Positions 1-8,958 of a stretch of DNA of 37,976 nt are shown here, piece by piece (the first letter of the stretch is position 1; each line of letters begins with the position of its first letter). The translations under genes and the position numbers were made by a program. The notes below the pieces were generated by a model that saw only the letters and a list, made by a program, of their open reading frames with translations, did not search any database and had not been told where the DNA came from. This DNA comes from W589 sp964611805 (GTDB lineage Bacteria; Chloroflexota; Dehalococcoidia; Dehalococcoidales; Fen-1064): positions 1-37,976 of the forward strand of contig CAZTBG010000014.1 in assembly GCA_964611805.1 (NCBI GenBank), written 5' to 3'.

Positions 1-88
1 CGGGATGACGACATGGACGCAAAAATGAAAAAGTTGCACCCTACTCATGCCTAGTTTGAAGTATGCATTCCGTACCATTGCGCAACCA

Positions 89-586
89 TTATGCAGGATA
101 TATCTTCTGCATCAGCAGCACGTCCAGCCTACGACCGAACTTCTCCCCTACTTCCCTCATGACACCCACGTGCTCAAAACCTAACGACTCATGAAGACGG
201 ATGCTTACTGTATTACCGGTGGTTATCCTTGACAGCATCGTATGGAGGCCCACCCTCTCCCCCTCCCTCATTATGTCTTCCAGGAGTCTCCTGCCGGCAC
301 CCTTACCCTGGAACTCCTCCTTTATGTAAAGAGAAATCTCGGCGGTACCGGCATAGGCAGAACGCGACGACCACTCGCTAAGGGACGCCCAGCCAACAAC
401 TGTACCGTCCACTTCAGCTACAAGGACGGGGTGCATCCGGTCGTGACCGGTAAACCAGACTCTCTGTTCATCCTCGGTCTTAGGTTCCAGGTCAAAGGTG
501 GCGTCGGTTGTCAGGACAGCCTCATTATAAATATCCGTAATTGCCTTGAGGTCTCCATTCGTGGCAGCTCTCGTGCTAAATTTCAT
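89..586 (-). CDS. GNAT-family N-acetyltransferase (MnaT/Pat-like)
   Basis: The 165-residue protein is a single GNAT domain of normal family length. The acetyl-CoA pyrophosphate-binding motif is visible as FQGKGAGRRLL at about residues 92-102, followed by the typical helix and the NTVSIRLHESLGF segment near the C-terminus. The opening (STRAATNGDLKAITDIYNEA) resembles the phosphinothricin/methionine sulfone acetyltransferase branch, whose members acetylate free amino acids or their analogues with acetyl-CoA in the cytosol. The real substrate cannot be read from the sequence. It stands alone, pointing away from the Hdr operon. The ribosome binding site before the ATG is weak (GTGAG). The 88 bases downstream to the window edge show no terminator or gene. 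Confidence 0.85.
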   Translation of the reverse strand: MKFSTRAATNGDLKAITDIYNEAVLTTDATFDLEPKTEDEQRVWFTGHDRMHPVLVAEVDGTVVGWASLSEWSSRSAYAGTAEISLYIKEEFQGKGAGRRLLEDIMREGERVGLHTMLSRITTGNTVSIRLHESLGFEHVGVMREVGEKFGRRLDVLLMQKIYPA

Positions 587-714
587 CTCACACCGTCTCA
601 GATATTCGGAATATGTTGCTCAAATTGTAACACAATTGTAACAATACACTCGACTTTCACGAGGCACTTGCTCCGCCCTACGCCTGCATATTCAGCGTAA
701 ATAGGGGTAAAAGC

Positions 715-744
715 TTTACGTACGCATGGTATTTGGGCTATAAT
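715..744 (+). promoter_or_regulatory. Candidate distal sigma70 promoter of the Hdr operon
   Basis: TTTACG at 715-720 and a perfect TATAAT at 739-744 are separated by 18 bases. Predicted transcription would start near 750, directly in front of the leader hairpin at 753-801. This promoter lies in the 347-base gap 587-933, which otherwise holds no convincing gene on either strand. Confidence 0.5.
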
Positions 745-752
745 AAACTTAG

Positions 753-805
753 ACAGAGCAACGGAAGATACAGTATGTTCTGTATGGTAGTAGTGCTCTG
801 TTTTA
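753..805 (+). promoter_or_regulatory. Leader stem-loop, attenuator- or terminator-like
   Basis: ACAGAGCA (753-760) pairs perfectly with TGCTCTGT (794-801). Inside it ATACAG (768-773) pairs with CTGTAT (780-785), and the outer stem is followed directly by a T-rich run (TTTTATT). Placed at the predicted 5' end of the upstream transcript, it could terminate a short leader RNA or act as an attenuator. It may instead simply stabilise the 5' end. Confidence 0.4.
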
Positions 806-873
806 TTGTGTGCAAGGCTCACTTCTGAGTGCATCTGATAAATATGGCGGAAGCACAGTCCATTCTCAGGGCG

Positions 874-901
874 TTGCACGGCTGGTGCGTGTTAGTATAA
901 A
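874..901 (+). promoter_or_regulatory. Candidate proximal sigma70 promoter of the Hdr operon
   Basis: TTGCAC (874-879) and TATAAA (896-901) are separated by 16 bases. Predicted start is near 908, just before the ribosome binding site AGGAGG at 921-926. This would bypass the upstream leader hairpin. Confidence 0.45.
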
Positions 902-933
902 ATAGGTGCGGATATTGGCCAGGAGGTTCTGCT

Positions 934-2313
934 GTGGCTGAAAGAACTGGAAAGAGCGGAGGCCAAACCAAGCCTGGTGTTCTCGTAGTTGGCGCTGGTA
1001 TTGCTGGTATGCAGGCTGCCCTGGAGGTAGCCGATGCCGAACACCAGGTCTATCTGGTAGAGAAGTCGCCAACGGTAGGCGGGCGCATGCTGCAACTTGA
1101 CAAGACCTTCCCGACACTCGACTGCGCCTCCTGCATCGGCACACCAAAGATGAGCCAGGTAGGCTCTCATAAGTACATTAACCTGATGACCTACAGTGAG
1201 GTGGAGGAGATTTCCGGACAGGCCGGCGATTTCAAGGTCAAAATCCGGAAGAAGGCCCGTTTCGTAGACGAGCATAAATGCACTGGTTGCGGTGTCTGCC
1301 AGGAAAAATGTCCCTGGAGGACAGACAGCGAGTGGAATGTCGGGCTAAGCAAGAGGAAGGCGATATACACACCGTTTCCCCAGGCCGTACCCAATATTCC
1401 CGTAATCGATAAGAATGTCTGCGCCTATATTCAGACGGGTAAATGCCGGGCCTGCGAGAAGTTCTGCCCTGCGGGGGCCATCGACTTCAACCAGACCGAT
1501 AAGATTATCGAAGTAGAGGTAGGGGCTATTATCGTTACCACCGGTTTCGATGTCCTCGACCCCACCCCCATGACCCAGTACGGCTACGGAAAGTTCGAAA
1601 ACGTATTCACCAGCCTCGAAATGGAGCGGATAATAAGCTCCACCGGCCCCACCGAGGGCCATGTACTGCTGAAGGATGGCTCAACCCCCAAGAGCGTTGC
1701 TATCATCAACTGCGTTGGCAGTCGTGACGAGAACTACCACGAATACTGCTCGCGGGTATGCTGCATGTACGGTCTCAAGCATGCCCACCTGATAAACGAA
1801 AAGACGGGTGCTACCGTCTATCAGATGTACATCGACATGCGTTGTTTCGGCAAGGGCTACGAGGAATTCTACAAGCGCATCTCAGAAGAGGGTGTCAACT
1901 TCATCCGCGGCAAGGTTGCTCAGGTCACCGATATCGCCCAGGATGACGAGGAGAAGGGCAAACTGGTCGTGGTCTGCGAAGATACCCTGCTCGGACAGAT
2001 AATACGTGTGCCGGTGGACATGGTGATCCTCAGCGTCGCTATCGAACCACGTGCCGACGCCAGCGCAGTCGCCAAGCTCTTCGGGCTGAAACAGGACAAG
2101 GACGGCTTTTTCGAGGAGCGGCACTATAAGCTCGACATCATGGGAACCCTTAATGACGGAATCTTCATGGCCGGATGCTGCCAGGGTCCGAAGGACATTC
2201 CGGATACAGTATCACAGGCAATAGGGGCCGCCGCTAAAGCCCTTGCTCTGGTTGCCAGAGGTGAAGTCGGCACCAAAGCTGAAGCCGAAGCTGTTGCAGT
2301 TGGAGGAAACTGA
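934..2313 (+). CDS. HdrA-like FAD/iron-sulfur protein, short form (HdrA1)
   Basis: HdrA proteins carry the flavin that splits or merges electrons in heterodisulfide-reductase-type complexes. This 459-residue protein starts at a GTG preceded by AGGAGG (921-926). It has the FAD-binding VVGAGIAG at residues 18-25, the HdrA loop with the Cys pair DCASC near residues 65-69, an inserted ferredoxin domain (CTGCGVCQEKCP, then CRACEKFCP), and the HdrA-type SRVCCMYG and MRCFGKG segments. It lacks both the N-terminal Cys-rich domain and the C-terminal double [4Fe-4S] domain that full HdrA proteins, including the next gene, carry. It is first in an eight-gene plus-strand operon. Long stretches match the next gene closely, so the pair probably arose by tandem duplication followed by domain loss. 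Confidence 0.88.
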   Translation: MAERTGKSGGQTKPGVLVVGAGIAGMQAALEVADAEHQVYLVEKSPTVGGRMLQLDKTFPTLDCASCIGTPKMSQVGSHKYINLMTYSEVEEISGQAGDFKVKIRKKARFVDEHKCTGCGVCQEKCPWRTDSEWNVGLSKRKAIYTPFPQAVPNIPVIDKNVCAYIQTGKCRACEKFCPAGAIDFNQTDKIIEVEVGAIIVTTGFDVLDPTPMTQYGYGKFENVFTSLEMERIISSTGPTEGHVLLKDGSTPKSVAIINCVGSRDENYHEYCSRVCCMYGLKHAHLINEKTGATVYQMYIDMRCFGKGYEEFYKRISEEGVNFIRGKVAQVTDIAQDDEEKGKLVVVCEDTLLGQIIRVPVDMVILSVAIEPRADASAVAKLFGLKQDKDGFFEERHYKLDIMGTLNDGIFMAGCCQGPKDIPDTVSQAIGAAAKALALVARGEVGTKAEAEAVAVGGN

Positions 2314-2337
2314 GGAAAGCGGGTACCGAACAGTAGT

Positions 2338-4320
2338 ATGGAGAAAAGAGTTGGCGTATATATATGTCATTGTGGTACAAACATTGCCGGTTATCTCGAT
2401 GTTGAGAAAGTAACCGAGTACGCCCAGAGCCTTGATTCAGTAGTCATCGCGCGTAATTACACCTTTATGTGTTCCGACCCGGGGCAGGACATGATAAAAG
2501 AGGATATCCGCGAGCTTAACCTTAACCGGGTCCTGGTATGTTCCTGCTCCCCCACTTTGCATCTCCGCACCTTCCGTGAGGCCTGCCAGGCTGCTGGGCT
2601 GAACCCGCATCTGTGCGAAATGGCCACTATCCGTGAGTACTGCTCGTGGGTGCACAGCCATGACCGACAAGCCGCCACTGAGAAAGCGATGGCGATGGTA
2701 GCCGCCGGGGTGAGACGCGTTCTTTACCGTGACCCGCTGGTGACCAAGTATGCCCCGGTCAATCCAAACACCCTCATTGTCGGTGCTGGCGTTGCCGGAA
2801 TACAGACCGCCCTTGAAATCGCTAATTCCGAACATAAGGTCTACCTGGTGGAGAGAGAACCCAGCATCGGCGGACGCATGGCCCAGTTGGGCAAGACTTT
2901 CCCCTATTTGGAATCGGCCATTGATATTCTTACCCCCAGGATGGAGCAGGTGGCTGCTAATGAATATATCGAATTGCTGACCAATAGTGAGGTGACCGAC
3001 CTATCTGGCTATATCGGGAACTTCAAGGCCACAATTACTAAAAAAGCACGTAGTATTGACACATCTAAGTGCGATGGCTGCGGTGCCTGCTGGGAGAAAT
3101 GTCCCGTAGAGGTGGACAGCGAGTTCGACCGCGGACTGAGCAAGCGCAAAGCAATCTACCGACCTTTCCCCGAAGCAGTACCAAACGTACCGGTGGTTGA
3201 CCGCGAGCACTGCACCCACTTCCTGAATGGCGATTGTAATATCTGTCAGGAAGCGTGTCCCGCCAAGGCGATTGATTTTGAGCAGGAAGACGAAGAACTG
3301 GAGGTTGAGGCTGGCGCCGTCATCGTCTCCACCGGCTACGATATCTTCGACCCGACTCCAATGACCCAGTATGGTTATGGCAAATTCGATAACGTCATTA
3401 CCAGTTTTGAGTTCGAGAGGATGGTCAGCGCCAATGGGCCTACCGGCGGCAATATCATCCTCAAAGACGGCTCTACCCCCAAGAGTGTGGCCATTATCCA
3501 CTGTGTCGGTAGCCGTGACGAAAACTATCAGGAGTACTGCTCGCGGGTATGTTGTATGTACAGTCTCAAGTACGCCCGTCTCCTCAAGGAAAAGCTGGAT
3601 GCCGATGTCTACCAGATGTACATTGACATGCGCTGTTTCGGCAAGGGCCATGAGGAGTTTTACAAAGAGACGTCAGATACCGGCGTCAACTTTATCCGGG
3701 GCAAGGTTGCCCAGGTTACCGATATTGCCCAGACCGATGAGGAAAAGGGCAAGCTGATAGTGGTAGGTGAAGACACCCTGCTGGGGACGCTGATACGAGT
3801 ACCGGTAGATATGGTCATTCTCAGTGTAGCTATGAAACCACGCGCCGACACAGATAAACTGTCGCGGGTATTCCTGCTTGGCTGCAGCCGCGATGGCTTT
3901 TTCCTCGAAAGACATCCCAAGCTTGACCCCGTGGGCACAATGCTGGACGGTATCTTTGCCGTCGGCTGTTGCCAGGGACCCAAGGACATCTCGGACACAG
4001 TAGCGCAGGCTACCGGAGCGGCTGCCCGGGCTATAGAATTGATATCTAAAGGCCGGGTAGAGATGGAGGCGGCTACCGCCTCGGTTGACGAGGAAGTATG
4101 CAGTGGCTGCGGTTACTGCGAAGCCATCTGTGCCTACAGCGCTATCGAGGTCGACCCGAAGAAACACCTGGCCGTGGTCAACGAGGCACTCTGCAAGGGA
4201 TGCGGCGCCTGCACTGTGAACTGCCCCTCCAAGGCACTGCAGCTCAAGAACTTCGGGCCGAAACAGCTAATGGATATGATTGACGAAGCAACAAAGGAGT
4301 ATGCCGGTCTGGCCAGCTAG
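2338..4320 (+). CDS. hdrA: HdrA-like FAD/iron-sulfur protein, full length (HdrA2)
   Basis: This 660-residue protein has the full HdrA domain order. The N-terminal Cys-rich domain is at about residues 1-145 (ICHCG, FMCSD, VCSCSP), followed by FAD-binding IVGAGVAG near 148-155, an inserted ferredoxin domain (CDGCGACWEKCP; CNICQEACP), and a C-terminal bacterial-type ferredoxin domain (CSGCGYCEAIC; CKGCGACTVNCP). In family members the flavin divides electron pairs between a low-potential and a high-potential iron-sulfur branch. The loop that carries a Cys pair in HdrA1 reads ESAIDIL here, so both cysteines are missing. The gene begins 24 bases after HdrA1. The Shine-Dalgarno candidate (GAGGAAAG, 2312-2319) is rather far from the ATG, which suggests translational coupling. 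Confidence 0.92.
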   Translation: MEKRVGVYICHCGTNIAGYLDVEKVTEYAQSLDSVVIARNYTFMCSDPGQDMIKEDIRELNLNRVLVCSCSPTLHLRTFREACQAAGLNPHLCEMATIREYCSWVHSHDRQAATEKAMAMVAAGVRRVLYRDPLVTKYAPVNPNTLIVGAGVAGIQTALEIANSEHKVYLVEREPSIGGRMAQLGKTFPYLESAIDILTPRMEQVAANEYIELLTNSEVTDLSGYIGNFKATITKKARSIDTSKCDGCGACWEKCPVEVDSEFDRGLSKRKAIYRPFPEAVPNVPVVDREHCTHFLNGDCNICQEACPAKAIDFEQEDEELEVEAGAVIVSTGYDIFDPTPMTQYGYGKFDNVITSFEFERMVSANGPTGGNIILKDGSTPKSVAIIHCVGSRDENYQEYCSRVCCMYSLKYARLLKEKLDADVYQMYIDMRCFGKGHEEFYKETSDTGVNFIRGKVAQVTDIAQTDEEKGKLIVVGEDTLLGTLIRVPVDMVILSVAMKPRADTDKLSRVFLLGCSRDGFFLERHPKLDPVGTMLDGIFAVGCCQGPKDISDTVAQATGAAARAIELISKGRVEMEAATASVDEEVCSGCGYCEAICAYSAIEVDPKKHLAVVNEALCKGCGACTVNCPSKALQLKNFGPKQLMDMIDEATKEYAGLAS

Positions 4321-4346
4321 GCCAGTTTGCTGATTAGGAGCACGTA

Positions 4347-7300
4347 ATGGCGGATAAAGTTGGTGCAGTTCTAGTCGTCGGTGCCGGGGTGGGTGGCCTC
4401 AGGGCAGCCCTGGACCTGGCAGAATCAGGCTTCCGAGCCTATTTAGTCGATAGCAGCCCGGGAATCGGCGGCACCGCTCCTCAACTGGACAAGTGGTTCC
4501 CCGACAACGGTTGTGAGTTATGTAAACTACTGCCCGTCTTCTCCCGGGACGGCTGTTCCCAGTTCTGCCTGCGCCGTGACATGGCCCACCCGAACATTGA
4601 GTTACTGCCCAATTCACGGGTGGAAAAGGTGACCGGGGAGGCCGGGAACTTCCAGGTAACCGTCAACTCAGTATCCCGCTGGGTCAAGACCGAACGCTGC
4701 ACCGGCTGCGGACTCTGCGCCGAGGTATGTCCTGTTGAGGTGCCCGACGAGTATAACGACGGACTGCAAATGCGCAAGGCGATATATGTCCGCAGTCCCC
4801 AGGCAATACCGAACTTCTACTGTATCGACCGCGAGAGCTGCACCAGGTGTGGCAAGTGCGTCGAAGTGTGCCCCACCAATGCTATCGACCTTGATTTGCC
4901 GGATGAGTCCCGCGAAGTAAGTGTCGGGGCAATCATCGTTTCCTCCGGCTTCCAGGAGTTCGATGCTGCCGCGATGGGCCAGTACGGCTTTGGCCGCTAT
5001 GCTAACGTCCTTAACAATCTGCAGGTAGAACGGCTGCTTGCCTCCGGCGGCAGGACGGCGGGCGAACTGCTCCGCCCCTCCGACGGAAAGATGCCGAAGA
5101 AGGTTGCCTTTTTGCAGTGTGTCGGTTCCAGGGATGCCGAGCGGAACTACTGCTCCACTGCTTGCTGCATGTATGCATTGAAAGAGGCGATACTGATAAA
5201 GGAGAAATACCCGGATACCGAAGTCACCATCTTCTACATGGATATACGTGCCTTCGGCAAGGGCTACCACCGCTACTACCAGCAAGCCCAGGAGCTGGGA
5301 GTTAAATTTGTCCATTCCCGCGTGTCTGTTATCAGGGAGAATCCCAAGACGAAAGACCTTTTACTGCTGGCCCGCGCCGAGGATGGGACTGATATCCGCA
5401 GTGAATATGACCTGGTGGTCCTGGCGGCTGCCCAGTGTCCCTCGGCCCGCACCGCCGAGCTGAGTCAGGTACTGGGGGTAGACGCCAACCAGTGGGGCTT
5501 TATTCAGAGCCAGGGCTGGTGGCAGACTCGAACGAGCAAGGAAGGCATCTATGTCTGTGGCTCGGCGGCTGCTCCGGCAGATATTGCCGATTCGGTAATG
5601 CAGGCCGGCGCTGCTGCCTGCGAGGCGGCGACTCTCCTCGCTTCAGCACGAGGCCAGCTCGTTGAATCGGAGGCCGAGTCTGTAAAGCCGCCCTCCAGCG
5701 ATGAGGAAGCCAAGATAGCTGTCATCATCTGCCAGTGCGGTGAGGAAATCACTGCGGCGGTCGATACCGCCCAGGTGGCCGAATTTGCCCGCACCCTGCC
5801 TGGCGTCACCAGCGTTGAAGAAGTCGCCTTCCTCTGCCTGCCGGAAACGCTGGAAGAGGTCAAGAAGAGTGTAAAAAAATCGGGGGCTAACCGTGTTATC
5901 TTTGCTGCCTGTGCCCCTTACCACTACCACAGACTGCTCAGTGAAACGATGCGCGAGGCCGGTATCCACCCGTCTCTGTGGCAGCTGGTCAATTTCCGTG
6001 AGCAGCTTGCCTGGGTGCACAAAGATAACCAGGCACTGGCCACCGAGAAAGCCAAAAAGATACTGGCAATGACGGTAGACAAGATGCGAAACCAGGTACC
6101 TCTTACCGTCACCCCGATGTCGGTCGAGCAACAGGCACTGGTTATCGGGGCCGGCGTCTCCGGAATGGTCGCCGCCCTGTCCCTCACCGAACAGGGATTC
6201 GAGACCCACCTGGTGGAGAAAGCAGCCGAACCCGGTGGACACGGCGGCAGTGTGCACTATAGTCTGGGTAACGAGGACCCACAGGCCTTCCTTAATGACC
6301 TCCGTGAAAAGGTAACGTCCAACTCCAGCATACACTTTTATCCAGAGACGGAGGTGGTTGAGGTAACCGGTCACTCCGGCAATTTCAGCAGTGTACTCAA
6401 GGTGGCTGATAACACGACCACTGAAATAAAGCACGGCGCCATAGTCGTTGCCACCGGTGGCGAGGACTACGTGTCCACCGAGTACCAGTACGGCCAGAGT
6501 GATAAAATCATCACGCAGAAAGAGCTACAGCAGCTTCTTACCGAAGATAAGCTCGGGAAACCGGCCACGGTGGTGATGATTCAGTGTGTCGGTTCCAGGG
6601 ACGAGGAACACCCTTACTGCAACCGCACCTGCTGCTCGGATGCCATTGTTAATGCCCTGAAGATTAAAGAGCAGAACCCGGAGACGGAAGTCTACGTCCT
6701 TAATCGGGATATCATGACCTACGCCTTCCGGGAACTATTTTACTTGAAGGCCAGAGAGGCCGGTGTCCTTTTCATCCGCTTCAACCAGGAAAACCCACCC
6801 GAGGTAAACGCCACGGACAAGGCAATCACTGTCCGGGTCGACGACCCGGTCCTTCCCGGAAAGCTGGAAATCGATGCCGACCTGTTGGTACTGAGCACCG
6901 GTATTGTCCCCAGGGACAATCAGGCGCTGGCGGAGATGCTCTCTCTGGACCTGAATGAGGACGGTTTCTTCCGGGAGGTGGATACCAAGTTCCGCCCAGT
7001 CGATACCGTAATCGATGGCATCTTCATCTGCGGACGGGCCAATGCCCCGAGGAACCTCGATGAGGAAGTGGTCCAGGCCCAGGCAGCTGCACAGCGGGCA
7101 GTAAATATTCTCTCACGAAAGGAACTGCAATCAGGCCGGATTGTCTCTGAGGTCGATGCCCGGCGCTGCAGCGGGTGTGGACTCTGCATCACCACCTGTC
7201 CGTTCAATGCCAGGTGGATGGACGAAGAGAGAAATATAGCGGTGGTTGAAGAGGCGCTATGCCAGGCCTGCGGTGTCTGTGTCGCCACCTGCCCCAACAG

Positions 7301-7364
7301 CGCCGCCAAACTGAGAGGCTACCGGGATAAGCAGATACTCTCCATGATTGAGGCTGTCCTGTAG
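4347..7364 (+). CDS. Double-length HdrA-like fusion with two FAD domains (HdrA3)
   Basis: At 1005 residues this is about one and a half times a normal HdrA. The first half has FAD-binding VVGAGVGG (residues 10-17), a Cys-rich loop (NGCELC, DGCSQFC) and an inserted ferredoxin domain (CTGCGLCAEVCP; CTRCGKCVEVCP). A second HdrA N-terminal domain follows at about 450-590 (IICQCGE, FLCLP, FAACAP). Then comes a second FAD domain (VIGAGVSG near 600) without an inserted ferredoxin domain, and a C-terminal double [4Fe-4S] domain (CSGCGLCITTCP; CQACGVCVATCP). Two flavins and about four or more clusters in one chain point to a long electron wire or a second bifurcation site. The ATG has TAGGAG upstream and follows HdrA2 by 26 bases. 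Confidence 0.88.
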   Translation: MADKVGAVLVVGAGVGGLRAALDLAESGFRAYLVDSSPGIGGTAPQLDKWFPDNGCELCKLLPVFSRDGCSQFCLRRDMAHPNIELLPNSRVEKVTGEAGNFQVTVNSVSRWVKTERCTGCGLCAEVCPVEVPDEYNDGLQMRKAIYVRSPQAIPNFYCIDRESCTRCGKCVEVCPTNAIDLDLPDESREVSVGAIIVSSGFQEFDAAAMGQYGFGRYANVLNNLQVERLLASGGRTAGELLRPSDGKMPKKVAFLQCVGSRDAERNYCSTACCMYALKEAILIKEKYPDTEVTIFYMDIRAFGKGYHRYYQQAQELGVKFVHSRVSVIRENPKTKDLLLLARAEDGTDIRSEYDLVVLAAAQCPSARTAELSQVLGVDANQWGFIQSQGWWQTRTSKEGIYVCGSAAAPADIADSVMQAGAAACEAATLLASARGQLVESEAESVKPPSSDEEAKIAVIICQCGEEITAAVDTAQVAEFARTLPGVTSVEEVAFLCLPETLEEVKKSVKKSGANRVIFAACAPYHYHRLLSETMREAGIHPSLWQLVNFREQLAWVHKDNQALATEKAKKILAMTVDKMRNQVPLTVTPMSVEQQALVIGAGVSGMVAALSLTEQGFETHLVEKAAEPGGHGGSVHYSLGNEDPQAFLNDLREKVTSNSSIHFYPETEVVEVTGHSGNFSSVLKVADNTTTEIKHGAIVVATGGEDYVSTEYQYGQSDKIITQKELQQLLTEDKLGKPATVVMIQCVGSRDEEHPYCNRTCCSDAIVNALKIKEQNPETEVYVLNRDIMTYAFRELFYLKAREAGVLFIRFNQENPPEVNATDKAITVRVDDPVLPGKLEIDADLLVLSTGIVPRDNQALAEMLSLDLNEDGFFREVDTKFRPVDTVIDGIFICGRANAPRNLDEEVVQAQAAAQRAVNILSRKELQSGRIVSEVDARRCSGCGLCITTCPFNARWMDEERNIAVVEEALCQACGVCVATCPNSAAKLRGYRDKQILSMIEAVL

Positions 7365-7383
7365 GACACAAGGAGTTAGATAG

Positions 7384-7818
7384 ATGGCTGAAGGCAATAA
7401 TGGATTTGAGCCCAAGATAATAGGTTTCCTGTGCAACTGGTGCACCGCATCGGCGGCCGACCTGGCAGGGACGACCAGGGCACAGTACCCGCCCAACCTG
7501 CATCCGGTACGCGTCATGTGCAGCGGCACTGTTGACCCCGTCTATATAATTAAGTCGCTGCTTTCTGGTGCCGATGCCGTGATGGTGGGTGGGTGTCACC
7601 CCGGTGACTGCCACTATGTATCCGGCAATTACAAGGCAAGAAGAAGAATGGCCATGCTACAGAACATCTTTGAGTCTCTGGGGCTGGACGCAGACCGCAT
7701 CCACACAAGATGGATAAGTGCCAGCGAGGGGCCGGAATTCGCCGCAGCGGTCAGAGAAATCACCGAGGAGACAAGGAAGCAGGGCCCGAATCCCTTGTCG
7801 GCTGACTGGGCTTTGTAG
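7384..7818 (+). CDS. mvhD: MvhD-like [2Fe-2S] electron-transfer subunit
   Basis: The 144-residue protein is an MvhD / hydrogenase delta-subunit domain. In methanogens MvhD carries electrons from the hydrogenase or formate dehydrogenase to HdrA through a [2Fe-2S] cluster. Conserved cysteines are at 17 and 20 (FLCNWC), 46 (VMCSG), 71 and 76 (GGCHPGDC). Length and motif order are typical of the family. It lies between HdrA3 and an FrhB-like subunit, so it probably links an electron-input module to one of the HdrA proteins. No NiFe hydrogenase or formate dehydrogenase subunit is encoded beside it. AAGGAG precedes the ATG. Confidence 0.9.
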   Translation: MAEGNNGFEPKIIGFLCNWCTASAADLAGTTRAQYPPNLHPVRVMCSGTVDPVYIIKSLLSGADAVMVGGCHPGDCHYVSGNYKARRRMAMLQNIFESLGLDADRIHTRWISASEGPEFAAAVREITEETRKQGPNPLSADWAL

Positions 7819-7827
7819 GAGGCAATA

Positions 7828-8958
7828 ATGGCAAAGAGTGCTACCCTGACCGTTAAGGACGGACAAATACGCGGAAGCATCAATGCTCTGCTAAAAGACC
7901 TGCTCGATAAGCAGGTCGTAGAAGCAATTCTGGTGCCTCTGGTGCACCCGGCAGGAAACAATGTGGTGCAGAGTCTGGTCACCAACCCTGAGTACCTTGA
8001 GCAGGCCGATGTCTTCGCCCCGGTGATGCCGGTCAACGCCGGCCGCATTATCCAGGCAATGACACGGCTGACACCGGCCAATAAGAAGACAGCCGTGGTG
8101 ATGAGGCCCTGCGAGTTGAGGGCGCTTGTTGAACTGGTAAAGCTGCGACAGGCCCGGCTCGATAACCTCTACCTTATCGGAATCGACTGCCCCGGGGCCT
8201 ATTCAGTGAGTGACTACCCGAAATTTGCTGCCGAGAAGACCTCAGACGACTTTGTGAAAGCCGCCTGGAATGGGAAAGAGGACCCGATGCTCCGGGCAGG
8301 CTGCCAGGTATGTGAGTACCCCGTGCCTTTAATGACCGACCTTACTATCGGGCTGGTCGGGCAGGACCTCAGTAAAGAGCTTATTCTCATAGCCAGCACG
8401 GAGAAGGGAGAGGAACTGCTGGAAGGACTCGGCCTCGCTGCCGAGGACAAGAGTGATGCCGCTACCAAGCGGGAGACAGCGGTCACCAAACTCCTCGACA
8501 AGATGAAGGGAATACGGGAGAAATTCTTCGAGCAGACCAAAGAAGAGATTGGCGGTGTCGATAAACTGGCCGCCGTCCTTGGCCCGTGCATCAAGTGCCA
8601 GAACTGCCGCGTGGCCTGCCCCGTCTGCTATTGCCGGGAGTGCTTCTTTGTTTCACCCACCTTTGAACTGGAGGCGGAAAAATATCTCGGAGCGGCGGAA
8701 AAGAAGGGCGCCATGCGTATGCCCACCGACACCCTCCTCTTCCACCTCACCAGAATGACACACATGGCCGCCTCATGCGTCGGCTGTGGTGCCTGTGAAG
8801 AGGCCTGCCCCAACGATATCCCGTTGCTCAAGATATTTCAATTGACCGGTACCAATGTGCAGAAGCTCTTTGATTATATTCCGGGGCGCAGTCTGGAGGA
8901 CGAGCTACCTCCGACCGCCTTCAAGGAAGAAGAGCTTGAGTGGATAGGAGAAAAATGA
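7828..8958 (+). CDS. FrhB/FdhB-like iron-sulfur flavoprotein subunit
   Basis: The 376-residue protein resembles the beta subunit of coenzyme F420 hydrogenase/dehydrogenase. The PCELRAL motif is at residues 94-100 and two ferredoxin-type motifs sit in the C-terminal third (Cys 254, 257, 260, 264 and Cys 317, 320, 323, 327), with extra cysteines (PVCYCREC) right after the first. FrhB-family proteins bind FAD and usually react with F420, but relatives serve in formate dehydrogenases and other complexes, so the substrate is open. Here it is the best candidate for the electron-entry subunit of the Hdr complex. It has a good AGGAGG, starts 9 bases after mvhD, and its TGA overlaps the next ATG. Confidence 0.82.
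   Translation: MAKSATLTVKDGQIRGSINALLKDLLDKQVVEAILVPLVHPAGNNVVQSLVTNPEYLEQADVFAPVMPVNAGRIIQAMTRLTPANKKTAVVMRPCELRALVELVKLRQARLDNLYLIGIDCPGAYSVSDYPKFAAEKTSDDFVKAAWNGKEDPMLRAGCQVCEYPVPLMTDLTIGLVGQDLSKELILIASTEKGEELLEGLGLAAEDKSDAATKRETAVTKLLDKMKGIREKFFEQTKEEIGGVDKLAAVLGPCIKCQNCRVACPVCYCRECFFVSPTFELEAEKYLGAAEKKGAMRMPTDTLLFHLTRMTHMAASCVGCGACEEACPNDIPLLKIFQLTGTNVQKLFDYIPGRSLEDELPPTAFKEEELEWIGEK

Noticed and set aside
598..879. Minus-strand frame in the Hdr upstream region
   Set aside because: No ribosome binding site or recognisable product; it covers the promoter and hairpin, so it is probably chance.
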